A stretch of DNA of 64,000 bases from CAWEYO01 sp963813315 (GCA_963813315.1 CAWEYO010000003.1:62001-126000); one strand, 5' to 3'. Positions 1-10,958 are shown, counted from the stretch's first letter. A program made the numbers and translations. The notes: generated by a model from the letters alone, not told the origin.

Positions 1-914
1 GTTGTGGCGAAGCTCTGATCGACATGCTGCCGCGCGAAAGCGCGGCCGGCGAACAAGCCTTCGCACCGTACGCGGGGGGAGCGGTTTTCAATACCGCAAT
101 CGCGCTAGGCAGGCTGCGTGTACCGGTCGGCTTCTTCTCCGGCCTGTCCTCCGACCTTTTCGGCCAGCAACTGCGGGAAGTTCTGGCCGCGAGCCATGTG
201 AGCGCCGACTATGCGCAGATTTCGGACCGGCCGACCACGCTGGCCTTCGTGCGCCTCGTCGACGGGCATGCAACCTACGCCTTTTACGACGAGAACACGG
301 CCGGTCGCATGCTGACCGAAGGCGACCTCCCCCTCCTGGGCGAAGATGTCCATGCTATGCTCTTCGGCGCCATCAGCCTCATACCCGAGCCTTGCGGTTC
401 GGCATACGAAGCCCTGATGAAGCGTGAGCACGACCAACGGGTAACCATGCTCGATCCCAACATCCGGCCTGGTTTCATTCCCGACAAGCAGAAGCATCTC
501 GACCGCATCCGCCGGATGGTGGCGATGGCCGACATCGTCAAGCTGTCCGACGAGGATCTCGGCTGGTTCGGCGAGGCGGGCGCGCCCGAGGAAATCATCG
601 CGAGGTGGCTGGAGAGCGGTCCCAAACTCATCGTGATGACACGCGGAAGCCGGGGCGCCATTGCCTATTCCGGGCGTCACACGGTTTCCGTAGACGCCGA
701 ACGCGTGACAGTCGTCGATACGGTCGGCGCCGGCGACACGTTCAACGCCGGTGTGCTTGCCTCGCTCCATGAGAACGGCGTCCTGACCAAGGCAGCCATT
801 GCGGACCTTGGCAAAGACGCCATCCGCGATGCCTTGAGGCTCGGCGTGAGAGCAGCAGCCGTCACGGTCTCGCGGGCCGGCGCAAACCCGCCTTGGCGTG
901 ACGAACTCGGCTGA
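1..914 (+). CDS. PfkB-family sugar kinase, probable fructokinase (5' end outside window)
   Basis: The reading frame is open from the first bases of the window (first full codon at 3), and CGEALIDML just before the first Met at 24 is the usual N-terminal strand of PfkB kinases, so the gene starts shortly upstream. About 303 codons are visible, close to full length for the family. Near the C-terminus DTVGAGDTFNAG is PfkB signature 2: it holds the catalytic Asp and the anion hole that binds ATP phosphates. Family knowledge: these cytosolic enzymes phosphorylate fructose or related sugars with ATP; the substrate cannot be fixed from sequence alone. The gene converges on cysQ with about 140 bp between them, in which I see no clear terminator. 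Confidence 0.88.
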   Translation, partial: CGEALIDMLPRESAAGEQAFAPYAGGAVFNTAIALGRLRVPVGFFSGLSSDLFGQQLREVLAASHVSADYAQISDRPTTLAFVRLVDGHATYAFYDENTAGRMLTEGDLPLLGEDVHAMLFGAISLIPEPCGSAYEALMKREHDQRVTMLDPNIRPGFIPDKQKHLDRIRRMVAMADIVKLSDEDLGWFGEAGAPEEIIARWLESGPKLIVMTRGSRGAIAYSGRHTVSVDAERVTVVDTVGAGDTFNAGVLASLHENGVLTKAAIADLGKDAIRDALRLGVRAAAVTVSRAGANPPWRDELG

Positions 915-1057
915 TCCCCGCCCAGGAACTTCCCCACGATTCGGCGGCGGCGTCAATTTTGTGCCAATCGGACGAAGGCGGGCAGTGCTTTCTTGGCCGC
1001 GCCCAGTCTGGTATCAAGCGAGTCGATCTCAAAAAATTCAGGAAAAGAACATGCGGT

Positions 1058-1903
1058 TCATTGATCTGCCGGCGGGCGGTCTACGAGGCCGCGCGAAATG
1101 AACGAAGGATTGGCAAAGTCCATCTCGTTCGGACGGCCACGCTTGCCATAGGTCAGCGGCGCCCCGTCGAGTGTTTCGGTGGTGCCGCCGGCCGCTCTCA
1201 ATACCGCGTCCCCTGCAGCGGTATCCCATTCCATCGTTGGGCCGAGCCTCGGATAAAGATCGGCCTCCCCGGCGGCGATCAGGCAGAATTTCAGCGACGA
1301 CCCCACCGAGACGATTTCGGCCGTACGGAAGTTCAAAATGTAGGAATCGGTCTCGGGCGTGCGGTGCGAGCGGCTTACGACGATCGTCAGCGGCTCGAAG
1401 CCGCTCCGCACACCAATCCGGCGCCGGCTGACGACCGAGAAGTCTTCCGAAATGTCGGCCGCTTCCGCAAAGCCCGGCCTCCCGAGATAGAGCCTTCCGC
1501 TCAATGGCGCGAAAACGGCGCCGAGCTCAGGCACGCCCTTGCGAATCAGCGCGATATTGACCGTGAAGTCCGCGTTGCGACTGACGAACTCCCTGGTGCC
1601 GTCAAGCGGATCGACCAGCAGAAAGACCTCCCCCAAGCCAGGCGGCACCACGCCGCCGGCGCATTCCTCCTCCGCCACGCAAGGAATTGACGGCAATTGC
1701 GCGCGCAGACCTTCCAGGATGATCTTCTCGCTCGCATGGTCCGCCTCGGTGACCGGAGTGGAGTCCTCCTTGCGGTTCACCGCGATGTCCGAACGGAAGA
1801 CGTCGAGCACCGCCCTTCCGGCAGACAGCGCAAGGCGCTCGAACAGCGCCAGAACCGCACTGTCGTCAGATGCCACCACCGCTGTCATATTGCTGGTCGC
1901 CAT
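1058..1903 (-). CDS. cysQ: 3'(2'),5'-bisphosphate nucleotidase CysQ
   Basis: This 281-residue protein belongs to the inositol-monophosphatase superfamily. It has the metal-binding motif DPLDGTREF near residue 130 and the second signature WDTAAGDAVLRAAGG near residue 240. The CysQ branch removes the 3' phosphate from PAP or PAPS, recycling the by-product of sulfotransferases and PAPS reductase. Its first 38 bases overlap the 3' end of cysNC on the same strand, which supports co-transcription and translational coupling. The context makes CysQ far more likely than a true inositol phosphatase. The ATG used gives MATSNMTAVVASDD; the Met at residue 6 is an alternative. Confidence 0.93.
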   Translation of the reverse strand: MATSNMTAVVASDDSAVLALFERLALSAGRAVLDVFRSDIAVNRKEDSTPVTEADHASEKIILEGLRAQLPSIPCVAEEECAGGVVPPGLGEVFLLVDPLDGTREFVSRNADFTVNIALIRKGVPELGAVFAPLSGRLYLGRPGFAEAADISEDFSVVSRRRIGVRSGFEPLTIVVSRSHRTPETDSYILNFRTAEIVSVGSSLKFCLIAAGEADLYPRLGPTMEWDTAAGDAVLRAAGGTTETLDGAPLTYGKRGRPNEMDFANPSFISRGLVDRPPADQ

Positions 1904-3803
1904 TTTCCCGCTCGCGGAGCCAATTTTCGAGGGCTTCTACCATCTCTTCAGGCGACTTGCCGAGCGTTTCCAGATGGATTTCCGGATTTTCCGGCGCTTC
2001 GTAAGGAGAATCCACGCCTGTGAAATTCTTGATCCTGCCTTCAAGCGCTTTCGCGTAGAGGCCCTTCGGATCACGCCTTGCACATTCCTCGAACGGGGTA
2101 TCGACGAAAACCTCCACGAACTCTCCCTCAGCCAGCAGCTCACGCGCCATCCGGCGCTCGGCGCGGAAGGGCGAAATGAAGGAGACAAGCACAATGAGAC
2201 CGGCGTCGGCCATCAGGCGCGCCACTTCCGCGACCCGGCGGATATTCTCCACTCGATCCTCGTCGGTGAAGCCGAGATCGCGGTTCAGACCGTGCCGGAC
2301 GTTGTCCCCATCAAGCAGATAGGTGTGGTGGCCCGCCGCGTGCAGCTTCTTTTCGATGAGGTTGGCGATCGTTGATTTGCCGGAACCGGAGAGGCCGGTG
2401 AACCACAGCACGGCCGGCCTCTGATGCTTCGCGGCCGCCCGCGCCTTCTTGTCGACGTCGAGCGACTGCCAATGAATGTTGGCCGCGCGCCGCAGCGGAT
2501 TGAGGATCATGCCGGCGCCCACGGTGGCGTTCGTCATGCGATCGACCAGGATGAAAGCGCCGGTCGTGCGGTTTTCCGCAAACGTGTCGAAAGCAATGGG
2601 CGACTGCAGAGCGATATTGACGACGCCGACCGCGTTCATTTCAAGCGTTTTGGCCGCTTCATGCGCGAAATCATTGACGTTGACACGGTACTGCAGTTCG
2701 CTGACCGTTGCGCTGGCCTGATCCGTTTCGGTCCTGAGAATATAGGACCGGCCAGGCAGCAGCGGATGCTCGTCGAACCAGACAAGATTGGCGGCAAACT
2801 GGTCCGCCACATGCGGCCGCGTATAGGGCGACACGAGCATGTTGCCGCGCGAGACCTCCACCTCGTCCTCCAGCACGAGAGTGACCGCCTGGCCTTCAAC
2901 CGCACGCGACAGGTCGCCATCCAGAGTGACGATGCGCCTGACCCGTGACAGCTTGCCGGATTTGGCGACGGCTACGTCGTCCCCCTTCGCGACCGAGCCG
3001 GACGCTACGGTACCGGCAAAGCCGCGGAAATCGAGATTCGGGCGGTTCACGTATTGAACCGGGAAACGGAAGGGCCTGTCGGCCGAAGCATCGCCGATAG
3101 ACGCATTTTCCAGATGGTCGAGCAGCGTCGGTCCCGAATACCAGGGCGTTTGGCTCGACCGCCGGGTGACGTTGTCGCCATAGCGCGCCGACAGCGGGAT
3201 CGGCTCAATTGTCGTAAAGCCGAGATCTGAAGCAAACTCCCGGTAGTCGGCCACGATGCGCTCGAAAACGGCGCGATCGAAGGCAACGAGGTCGAACTTG
3301 TTCACGGCCAGCGCAATGTGGCGGATGCCGAGCAGCGATGCGATGATCGAATGGCGGCGCGTCTGACGCAGGATGCCCTGCCGCGCATCGACCAGCACGA
3401 CCGCCAGGTCGGCGGTCGAGGCGCCGGTCGCCATGTTGCGCGTGTATTGCTCGTGACCCGGCGTGTCGGCCACGATGAACTTGCGCTTGGGCGTGGCGAA
3501 AAAGCGGTAGGCGACGTCGATGGTGATACCCTGCTCCCTCTCCGCCTCGAGACCATCCACGAGCAGGGCAAAATCGATGTCGGCGCCGTTGGTGCCGTGT
3601 TTCAGCGAGTCCCTTTCGAGCGCGGCGAGCTGGTCATCGAAAATCAGCTTGGTGTCGTAGAGCAGGCGGCCTATCAGCGTCGACTTGCCGTCATCCACGG
3701 AGCCACAGGTCAGGAACCGCAGGAGTGACTTGTCCTCCTGCCCGGAAATGAAGGCGCGCAAGTCTTTGGTCGCGCTAGCTTTCTCCAGCAACAACTGATG
3801 CAT
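1866..3803 (-). CDS. cysNC: Bifunctional sulfate adenylyltransferase subunit 1 / APS kinase CysN-CysC
   Basis: This 645-residue fusion has an EF-Tu-like GTPase half with P-loop GSVDDGKST, G3 motif DTPGHEQY and G4 motif NKFDL. It is followed from about residue 455 by an APS kinase domain with its own P-loop GLSGSGKST. The GTPase half drives APS synthesis together with CysD, and the kinase half phosphorylates APS to PAPS. The fused form is typical of rhizobia, where it is also called NodQ when it serves Nod-factor sulfation; no nod genes are visible here, so a general assimilatory role is the better guess. Its ATG overlaps the cysD stop by one base (ATGA), and its 3' end overlaps cysQ. Confidence 0.95.
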   Translation of the reverse strand: MHQLLLEKASATKDLRAFISGQEDKSLLRFLTCGSVDDGKSTLIGRLLYDTKLIFDDQLAALERDSLKHGTNGADIDFALLVDGLEAEREQGITIDVAYRFFATPKRKFIVADTPGHEQYTRNMATGASTADLAVVLVDARQGILRQTRRHSIIASLLGIRHIALAVNKFDLVAFDRAVFERIVADYREFASDLGFTTIEPIPLSARYGDNVTRRSSQTPWYSGPTLLDHLENASIGDASADRPFRFPVQYVNRPNLDFRGFAGTVASGSVAKGDDVAVAKSGKLSRVRRIVTLDGDLSRAVEGQAVTLVLEDEVEVSRGNMLVSPYTRPHVADQFAANLVWFDEHPLLPGRSYILRTETDQASATVSELQYRVNVNDFAHEAAKTLEMNAVGVVNIALQSPIAFDTFAENRTTGAFILVDRMTNATVGAGMILNPLRRAANIHWQSLDVDKKARAAAKHQRPAVLWFTGLSGSGKSTIANLIEKKLHAAGHHTYLLDGDNVRHGLNRDLGFTDEDRVENIRRVAEVARLMADAGLIVLVSFISPFRAERRMARELLAEGEFVEVFVDTPFEECARRDPKGLYAKALEGRIKNFTGVDSPYEAPENPEIHLETLGKSPEEMVEALENWLRERENGDQQYDSGGGI

Positions 3804-4708
3804 CAGAAATAACCTTCGCGCTTCTTCTTCTCCATGGAACCCGCCTCATCCCTGTCGATGAGGCGGCCCTGGCGTTCGGAGGTGCGAGCCGTCAGCATTT
3901 CGCCGACAATGGATTCGAGATCGGCGGCGTCGGACTCGATGGCGCCGGTGAGCGGATAGCAGCCGAGGGTTCGAAAGCGCACAAGGCGGTTCTCGATGCT
4001 TTCGCCCTTGCGCAGCTTCAGCCGGTCGTCGTCGACAAGGATCAGCATGTCGTCGCGCTCCACGACCGGCCGTTCCTTGGCAAAATAAAGCGGTACGATT
4101 GGGATGTCTTCCTGCAGGATGTACTGCCAGACGTCGAGTTCGGTCCAATTCGACAACGGGAACACGCGGATCGATTCGCCGGCGGCGACGCGGGTGTTAT
4201 AAATCTTCCACATTTCCGGGCGCTGGTTCCTGGGCTCCCAGGCGTGGCTGGCGTTGCGAAAGGAGAAGATGCGTTCCTTGGCGCGGGATTTTTCCTCGTC
4301 GCGGCGGGCGCCGCCAAAGGCGGCATCGAAGCCGTATTTGTCGAGCGCCTGCCTGAGCGCCACCGTCTTCATCACATGCGTGTGCGTGTTGGACCCATGG
4401 CTAAAAGGACCGATGCCCTGACGCACTCCGTCCTGATTGATGTGAACCAGCAGATCGAATCCATGCCGCGCCGCCATGGCGTCCCGGAATTCGATCATCT
4501 CGCGGAACTTCCAGGTCGTGTCGACATGGAGGAAAGGGAACGGCGGCATTGCCGGGTAAAAGGCCTTCATTGCAAGATGCAGCAGGACCGACGAATCCTT
4601 GCCCACCGAATAAAGCATTACCGGCCTCGAAAAGGTCGCCGCCACTTCCCTGAAGATGTGGATCGACTCGGCTTCGAGCCGATCGAGATGACTAAGCCTT
4701 CCAAGCAT
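3803..4708 (-). CDS. cysD: Sulfate adenylyltransferase subunit 2 CysD
   Basis: This 301-residue protein is of normal family length. The N-terminal stretch LEAESIHIFREV and the PP-loop SVGKDSSVLLHL mark it as the catalytic subunit that transfers AMP from ATP to sulfate, powered by GTP hydrolysis in CysN. It is the first gene of the leftward cysD-cysNC-cysQ operon and shares one base with the cysNC start. No cysH, cysI or sulfate transporter gene is next to it. The chosen ATG gives MLGRLSHLDRLEAES. The 460 bp upstream contain repeats rather than another cys gene. Confidence 0.95.
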   Translation of the reverse strand: MLGRLSHLDRLEAESIHIFREVAATFSRPVMLYSVGKDSSVLLHLAMKAFYPAMPPFPFLHVDTTWKFREMIEFRDAMAARHGFDLLVHINQDGVRQGIGPFSHGSNTHTHVMKTVALRQALDKYGFDAAFGGARRDEEKSRAKERIFSFRNASHAWEPRNQRPEMWKIYNTRVAAGESIRVFPLSNWTELDVWQYILQEDIPIVPLYFAKERPVVERDDMLILVDDDRLKLRKGESIENRLVRFRTLGCYPLTGAIESDAADLESIVGEMLTARTSERQGRLIDRDEAGSMEKKKREGYF

Positions 4709-5105
4709 CGAAACGCCTTCGCGCGGCCCGAAACCGGCCGCAAACGCGCCGGCGGAATGCCGACCATCGTGGACAGCAATGTCACGGGCGGCCGCTGCTT
4801 CTCAAGGCGTGCGCGACCAATATCGCAGCCGGGACAGAAGCAGTTTTGCGCGAAAGGATGGAATTGGGAAAACCAATTTCCAGCGGGCCTTTGGAGCACA
4901 TGCAATGCGCAAGTTTTCGGGGCCGCGAAGGAAATTCGACCTGGGCGCCAGGCCGCGGCCGGCGTTCCTCTCCCCTGCTTTGCGGGGGAGAGGTGGCGAG
5001 CGTAGCGAGCCTGTGAGGGGGACACGGATCCGGGTAAAACCAAATGCGATTGCCCTGCCCGCAAGGTGGAGGGTAGGCTGGCCGCCTTGTCCGGCACTGG
5101 GTTCG
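4709..5105. other. Intergenic region upstream of cysD with one strong hairpin
   Basis: No convincing gene is present. A hairpin at 4967-4993 has a 9-bp stem (CCTCTCCCC/GGGGAGAGG) around TGCTTTGCG. It is followed by GGCGAGCGTAGCGAGC, itself a small palindromic run. Stem composition resembles the inverted repeat at 29545-29704, so this is probably a partial copy of a related intergenic repeat. The cysD promoter should lie at the left side of this interval, but I cannot point to a clear -35/-10 pair. Confidence 0.5.
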
Positions 5106-5170
5106 GTCCGATGCTCCAACAGAGCGATAGAGCAGCAGCAGCGATTCCATCGACGCGTCCGATGCTCTAG
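5106..5170. repeat. Mosaic palindromic repeat, module A
   Basis: The element is bounded by GTCCGATGCTC at the left and GTCCGATGCTCTAG at the right and contains AGAGCAGCAGCAG and GATTCCATCGACGCG. The same module occurs inverted at 35267-35320 and in part at 6598-6650, so it is a dispersed repeat. Its right end carries the TAG stop codon of the DUF2793 gene (5167-5169). It resembles the intergenic mosaic elements known from rhizobia, but I cannot assign a named family. Confidence 0.7.
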
Positions 5171-6528
5171 CCGAATATCTTGCCGTTCGTCAGGACGCCG
5201 AGGTTGGGATCGAGGTTGACGTGTCCGATGACCAGTTTCGGCAGAGCGAAATAGATCTCCGTACTTACCGAGGCGTACGCTTGGAATAGCGTATTGTCGT
5301 AGTTGCCCGTGCCCAGGGAAATTTCGAGGTTGACATGTTTCCAGCCACTTGCGCTTGTCAGCATGACAGGTGAAGCGCCGGTCCCGGCCGGCACGGCTGC
5401 GCCGTCTATGGCTGCCCGGTTGACTTTGGCGGAGTTCACGAGGATGGCGAGCGAACCCGTCTTTACCTTGACGTAGTAGCCGATGGAAAATTTGCTCGGC
5501 ATCGCAGCAGTGGCGTTTGCAATGACTATGCCGTGCATGACGCCGCCGAAAAGCTGAGTGACTTGCAGGCCCGCCGTGGCCTGAGCGACCTTCATGACGT
5601 ACCATTCCGGCCCGAAGCGGCGGGCGGTCGATGGCCGTATCTTGTCCACCAGCTCTTTGACCTCGGCGTTGAGCGCGCCCCCCACGCCGCTGTAGTCGTT
5701 GTTGTCATTGATGAATTTGGCGTGGGCCACAAAGGAGCCGGTGCCGACGGGGCTGAGATAGGTCGGGGCCGAATAGGTGATGCCGGAGTACTGCGTGTTG
5801 TTGGCATTGCCGTTGAAACGCCCGCTGTCGGGCAGCACATTTTGCAACATGTCGCGACCGACGCGAGTATTGCCGATGATGACCTCGCCGGTCGCGCTGG
5901 CCGCGCGAAAGACCTCCGTCCAGGTGGTACCATCGGCTGAAACCCTGATTGTAAAGTCGTTGTCACCGATAAGGCCGATCTCGGCGCGGCCCGACCATCC
6001 GCTTTGCATGAGCAGGGAGAGAACGTCGGACAGACTTTCCTTGTTCATGGTGTTGCGAAGATCACCGTCGCCACCCTCGACGACAGTTTTTGCCGTCCAT
6101 AGCACCTTGTTGAGCTTGGCGGAAAATGGATTCGTCGCATCGGCGGCGGTACCGATGCCGACCCGCGTCATGTTCTGCAGTTCAGTCGGCGGAGGACCGT
6201 CCTGCCAGGCCGACCCATTCCAATAGATGAGGCGCGTTTCATCAACGACGAAAGCGCGCCAGCCCCGCTTCGGCGCCAGATACAGCCAGTCACCGTCCTG
6301 ACGGATGGCCACCGTGCCGGCCTGCCCGGCCCACACCCCGGTCGCGCCGCTGGGGACTATGTAGCAGGAGCCGTCAATCGCGTTTGCGGGGGGCGTCGTC
6401 AAGTCGCGGTCGAGCGGGGTGAGCTGCACCAATGCGTCGAGTATCGCCAGCGCCTCGTTGTGCGTGACATGCTTCTGCGCCTGCGAGGGCATGATGTAGG
6501 GAAGCGAGAGATTGGGGGTCGTGTCCAT
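5167..6528 (-). CDS. DUF2793 domain protein, phage-tail/GTA-like
   Basis: I recognise the N-terminal PNLSLPYIMPSQAQKHVTH...NEALAILDALVQL pattern and the following GSCYIVP...GVWAGQ...WLYLAP region as DUF2793, about residues 1-125. This domain is common in tail-fibre or spike-like proteins of alphaproteobacterial phages and gene transfer agents. The remaining 330 residues look like a beta-rich, possibly carbohydrate-binding region, but I do not recognise them. The start MDTTPNLS at 6528 was preferred to the ATG 36 bases upstream because the conserved region begins there. No other phage genes lie nearby, so it is an orphan. Its stop TAG lies inside a repeat element. Role unknown; surface adhesion or a remnant are guesses. 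Confidence 0.75.
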   Translation of the reverse strand: MDTTPNLSLPYIMPSQAQKHVTHNEALAILDALVQLTPLDRDLTTPPANAIDGSCYIVPSGATGVWAGQAGTVAIRQDGDWLYLAPKRGWRAFVVDETRLIYWNGSAWQDGPPPTELQNMTRVGIGTAADATNPFSAKLNKVLWTAKTVVEGGDGDLRNTMNKESLSDVLSLLMQSGWSGRAEIGLIGDNDFTIRVSADGTTWTEVFRAASATGEVIIGNTRVGRDMLQNVLPDSGRFNGNANNTQYSGITYSAPTYLSPVGTGSFVAHAKFINDNNDYSGVGGALNAEVKELVDKIRPSTARRFGPEWYVMKVAQATAGLQVTQLFGGVMHGIVIANATAAMPSKFSIGYYVKVKTGSLAILVNSAKVNRAAIDGAAVPAGTGASPVMLTSASGWKHVNLEISLGTGNYDNTLFQAYASVSTEIYFALPKLVIGHVNLDPNLGVLTNGKIFG

Positions 6529-6597
6529 GAGCCTTCCTTTCCAAAGGCTCGATGTTAGAGGCAATCCAAGGGGCGTGGATAAATCAGTGCGCCTGGA

Positions 6598-6699
6598 ACG
6601 TCCGACGCTTCGATGGAAGCTAAGGAATCAGGGCTGCGCTATATCTTTGTTGGAGCATCGGACCCGACACCGGTTCCCGCTTTCGGGTCCGATACTCTA
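6598..6699. repeat. Mosaic palindromic repeat, modules A (partial) + B
   Basis: The left part (CGTCCGACGCTTCGATGGAAGC, then GGAATCAGGGCTGC) matches module A of the copies at 5106 and 35267. The right part, 6653-6697, is a palindrome with arms GAGCATCGGACCC and CGGGTCCGATACTC around about 18 bases. The arrangement A-then-B is the same as at 35267-35372. It lies between bioY and the DUF2793 gene and could fold as a terminator-like hairpin downstream of bioY, though it has no long T-run. Confidence 0.7.
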
Positions 6700-6763
6700 A
6701 CCTGACCGGGCTCTGGCCGAGCCGATCAGGCGTGGAACCCCGCCCGGGCGCGCGGCGACATGG

Positions 6764-7351
6764 TCAGTTCTCCCGCCGCTGTGTGGTGGCTGAAACCATG
6801 GCCCGGATAATAGTGGCTGCGAGCGCGATCTTCACCACGTCGGTGACAATGAACGGCCCAACACCGAAGGCCAGCGCCTTTTCCCCGCCCATCAGCACGG
6901 CGAGCCACAGCGCGCCGAGGGCAAGGATGACGACCTCGCCCAGCATCATGGCGCCGAAAAGGAGAAAAACATTGCGGTCGAACCCGCGGTCGGCGGCCTC
7001 ACCGACGATCGCCGCGGCGGCAACGAACCCGAGCAGATAACCTCCCGTCGGTCCAGCCATGTAGGCAAGTCCGGCTCCCGTCGCGAAGACCGGGAGCCCA
7101 ATCGCGCCCTCGAGGAGGTAGGCAAGGACGGTCGCGACGGCGAGGTTGCGCCCGTAGGCTGCCGAGATCAGGAACACCGCGAGCGTCTGCAGGGTCATGG
7201 GTACCGGCCAGAAAGGCACCGTTACCTTCGCGGCCAGCGCGAGAAGCACGGTTCCGCCGATCACAAGCAATGTTTGGGCGATCAGCCGCGCTGGGCGATC
7301 CTGGGGCAAGGCGACAGTAACGAGCGGACCGGAGAGGGCGGCGGCTGACAT
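6764..7351 (-). CDS. bioY: Biotin ECF transporter S component BioY
   Basis: This 195-residue, very hydrophobic protein has about six membrane segments and the BioY core pattern VPFWPVPMTLQTLAVF followed by GAIGLPVFATGAGLAYM and GPTGGYLLGF. BioY binds biotin in the inner membrane and works with a shared ECF energizing module (BioM/BioN or EcfAT) or, in some species, alone. No bioM or bioN is present in this window. The gene is divergent from the MBL-fold gene, with about 106 bp between the starts. I looked there for a BioR-type operator (TTAT-N2-ATAA) and found none. Confidence 0.93.
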   Translation of the reverse strand: MSAAALSGPLVTVALPQDRPARLIAQTLLVIGGTVLLALAAKVTVPFWPVPMTLQTLAVFLISAAYGRNLAVATVLAYLLEGAIGLPVFATGAGLAYMAGPTGGYLLGFVAAAAIVGEAADRGFDRNVFLLFGAMMLGEVVILALGALWLAVLMGGEKALAFGVGPFIVTDVVKIALAATIIRAMVSATTQRREN

Positions 7352-7457
7352 CGGGAAAACCTTTCATTTCGAGCGATGACCTATTTTGGCCGGGTTCCGA
7401 GATACGCGTTTCCATGCTACCGGGCAATGCCCTGGCATATTGATCACACAGATTCGC

Positions 7458-8369
7458 ATGGCCCTCCACTTCGACACCCGTTTCGAACCCTGTTACGGCG
7501 ACGCTATCGAAGTTGCGACGGGTGTGAGGCGGCTTACGGCCGACAATCCGGGGCCCTTCACCTTCTTCGGCACCAACACGTACATCATCGGCGAAAACAG
7601 CCTCGCCGTCATCGATCCAGGGCCGGACGACCCGGCGCATCTCGACGCGATCCTGCGTGCAGTAGGCAATCGGCCTGTCAGCCACATTTTTGTCAGCCAT
7701 ACGCACCGGGACCATTCTCCGCTGGCGAAGGCACTGCAAGCGCGCACAGGCGCTTTGGTCTCAGCAGAAGGGCCGCATCGCCCGGCCCGTCCGCTGCGCA
7801 TCGGCGAGATCAATCCGCTGGACGCCAGCGCGGATACGGACTTCGTTCCCGACCTTTTCCTCGCCGACGACGCTGTCGTGCAGGGCGACGGCTGGGCCGT
7901 CAGGACGATTTTGACGCCCGGCCATACCGCAAATCACGCGGTCTTTGCACTCGAGGGCACGGGCATCCTCTTCTCGGCTGACCACGTGATGGCCTGGGCG
8001 ACGTCGATCGTAGCCCCCCCTGACGGCTCAATGAACGACTACATGGCCTCGCTCGACAAATTGCTTGAGCGCGACGACAACCTGCTTCTGCCCGGACATG
8101 GCGGGCCCGTCCGCGCGCCGCGTGCCTTCATGCGCGGCTTGAAGAAGCATCGCAAAATGCGCGAGCGCGCCATCGTGGAGCGCCTTTACCGTGGCGACCG
8201 GACCATCCCGGAAATGGTGCGGGCCGTCTACCGGGACACGGATCCGCGCCTGCACGGGGCGGCCGCGCTATCTGTGCTTGCTCATCTCGAGGATATGGTA
8301 GCACGCGGCATCGCAGCCACCGACGGTGCACCGTCGATCGACGGCGTGTTTTCGCTGACTGTTCGTTAA
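7458..8369 (+). CDS. MBL-fold metallohydrolase (LACTB2-like)
   Basis: This 303-residue protein has the metallo-beta-lactamase zinc signature HTHRDHS near residue 80, the later PGHTANHAVF and SADHVMAW metal ligands, and LLPGHGGPV. It has a C-terminal winged-helix-like region rich in charged residues (HRKMRERAIVERL...IPEMVRAVY...HLEDMVARG), the arrangement of LACTB2-type hydrolases. Members act on thioesters, phosphodiesters or RNA ends, so the substrate is open. The ATG at 7458 (MALHFDTRFEP) was chosen over 7386 because family similarity begins there. It is transcribed away from bioY and converges on the DUF1499 gene. Confidence 0.85.
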   Translation: MALHFDTRFEPCYGDAIEVATGVRRLTADNPGPFTFFGTNTYIIGENSLAVIDPGPDDPAHLDAILRAVGNRPVSHIFVSHTHRDHSPLAKALQARTGALVSAEGPHRPARPLRIGEINPLDASADTDFVPDLFLADDAVVQGDGWAVRTILTPGHTANHAVFALEGTGILFSADHVMAWATSIVAPPDGSMNDYMASLDKLLERDDNLLLPGHGGPVRAPRAFMRGLKKHRKMRERAIVERLYRGDRTIPEMVRAVYRDTDPRLHGAAALSVLAHLEDMVARGIAATDGAPSIDGVFSLTVR

Positions 8370-8427
8370 ACGCGTTGAATCAGCAAGCCGCTCCAGGTTA
8401 TTGTTTTTACGTATGATTTTACAGAAA

Positions 8428-9219
8428 CTATTCCGCCGGGACGACTCCGACCAGGGCAGCCATCTCGGCGTCAAGTTCGTCCAGAAAGTCGTCGATGCGC
8501 GCGGCATTGTCCCCGAAATCGCGTTTCCCGTAGCGGGAGGCGGATCGCATGTCGACATAGGTCGAAGCCCCTTCGTCAGTCAGCCTGATTGCAACATCGG
8601 CGGGGAACGCCAGCAGCACGGTCGTGGCGATTGCCTCGATCGTGATTTCCGGGCTGCTCAATTCGACTTCCGGTTTCCGATCGACATGCCAACCGCGTCT
8701 TTCGACCAGGGCGAGAACGGCATTCCCGACGCGGTCCACGGGCATATCGTACCGCCTTCCGACGACTTCCGGGTACCGCTCCGCCTGAAGCCTGGCGGCT
8801 TCCGCGGTTATGGGAGCGAACGGATTTATTCCTGCCCTGCGATCGCGGGACGCATCCGAAAACCGCGGGGGGTCCAGCGTGTCGGTTGAAATATCGTTCA
8901 GCTCAGGGTGGACGTAGGCGCGATAGGCGGAAATCGCAAACGGCGTCAGAATGAGCAGTGCGACGAAGACGCCCCTCGCAATGTCTCGGCCGCCACGATC
9001 GCCGTGGCTCCAGACGCGCGGGAAACTGATCGCCGCGAAAAGCAGCGCAAGAAGGGCAAGCGTTGCCACGAGTGCCAGCACTGCGATGAAACCGGGAGTT
9101 TCCAGCAAACCGAAGCGATGGCCGAGAGCCGCCGTGACGAACAGCACAGCGGAAAAAACGGCCGTTCCGCTGGACCAGCCAGCGCCGCGCGCAGTCTGCT
9201 GCTCGATATGGGCTGCCAT
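8428..9219 (-). CDS. DUF1499 domain membrane protein
   Basis: This 263-residue protein has three predicted membrane segments in the first about 110 residues. A soluble region follows, starting HPELNDISTDTLDPPRF, that fits DUF1499: PPRFSDAS near residue 120, AEAARLQAERYPEV, LVERRGWHV, and the closing YVDMRSASRYGKRDFGDNAARI. The domain is widespread in proteobacteria and cyanobacteria, and its function is not established. It converges on the MBL-fold gene, with 58 bp between the stop codons, and is the last gene before a 98-bp gap to the acyl-CoA ligase gene. Confidence 0.8.
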   Translation of the reverse strand: MAAHIEQQTARGAGWSSGTAVFSAVLFVTAALGHRFGLLETPGFIAVLALVATLALLALLFAAISFPRVWSHGDRGGRDIARGVFVALLILTPFAISAYRAYVHPELNDISTDTLDPPRFSDASRDRRAGINPFAPITAEAARLQAERYPEVVGRRYDMPVDRVGNAVLALVERRGWHVDRKPEVELSSPEITIEAIATTVLLAFPADVAIRLTDEGASTYVDMRSASRYGKRDFGDNAARIDDFLDELDAEMAALVGVVPAE

Positions 9220-9317
9220 TCAGTCGCCGCCTCGCCGCATTTGACGCGGACTTGATAGCCGCTCGGTCCACTGCCGTCAAAGAGGCGGCGCTCTAAAGAC
9301 AGGCGGAACCTAGATGC

Positions 9318-10958
<1,641 letters not shown>

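Noticed and set aside
7352..7457. BioR operator between bioY and the MBL-fold gene
   Set aside because: No TTAT-N2-ATAA type palindrome is present in the divergent gap.
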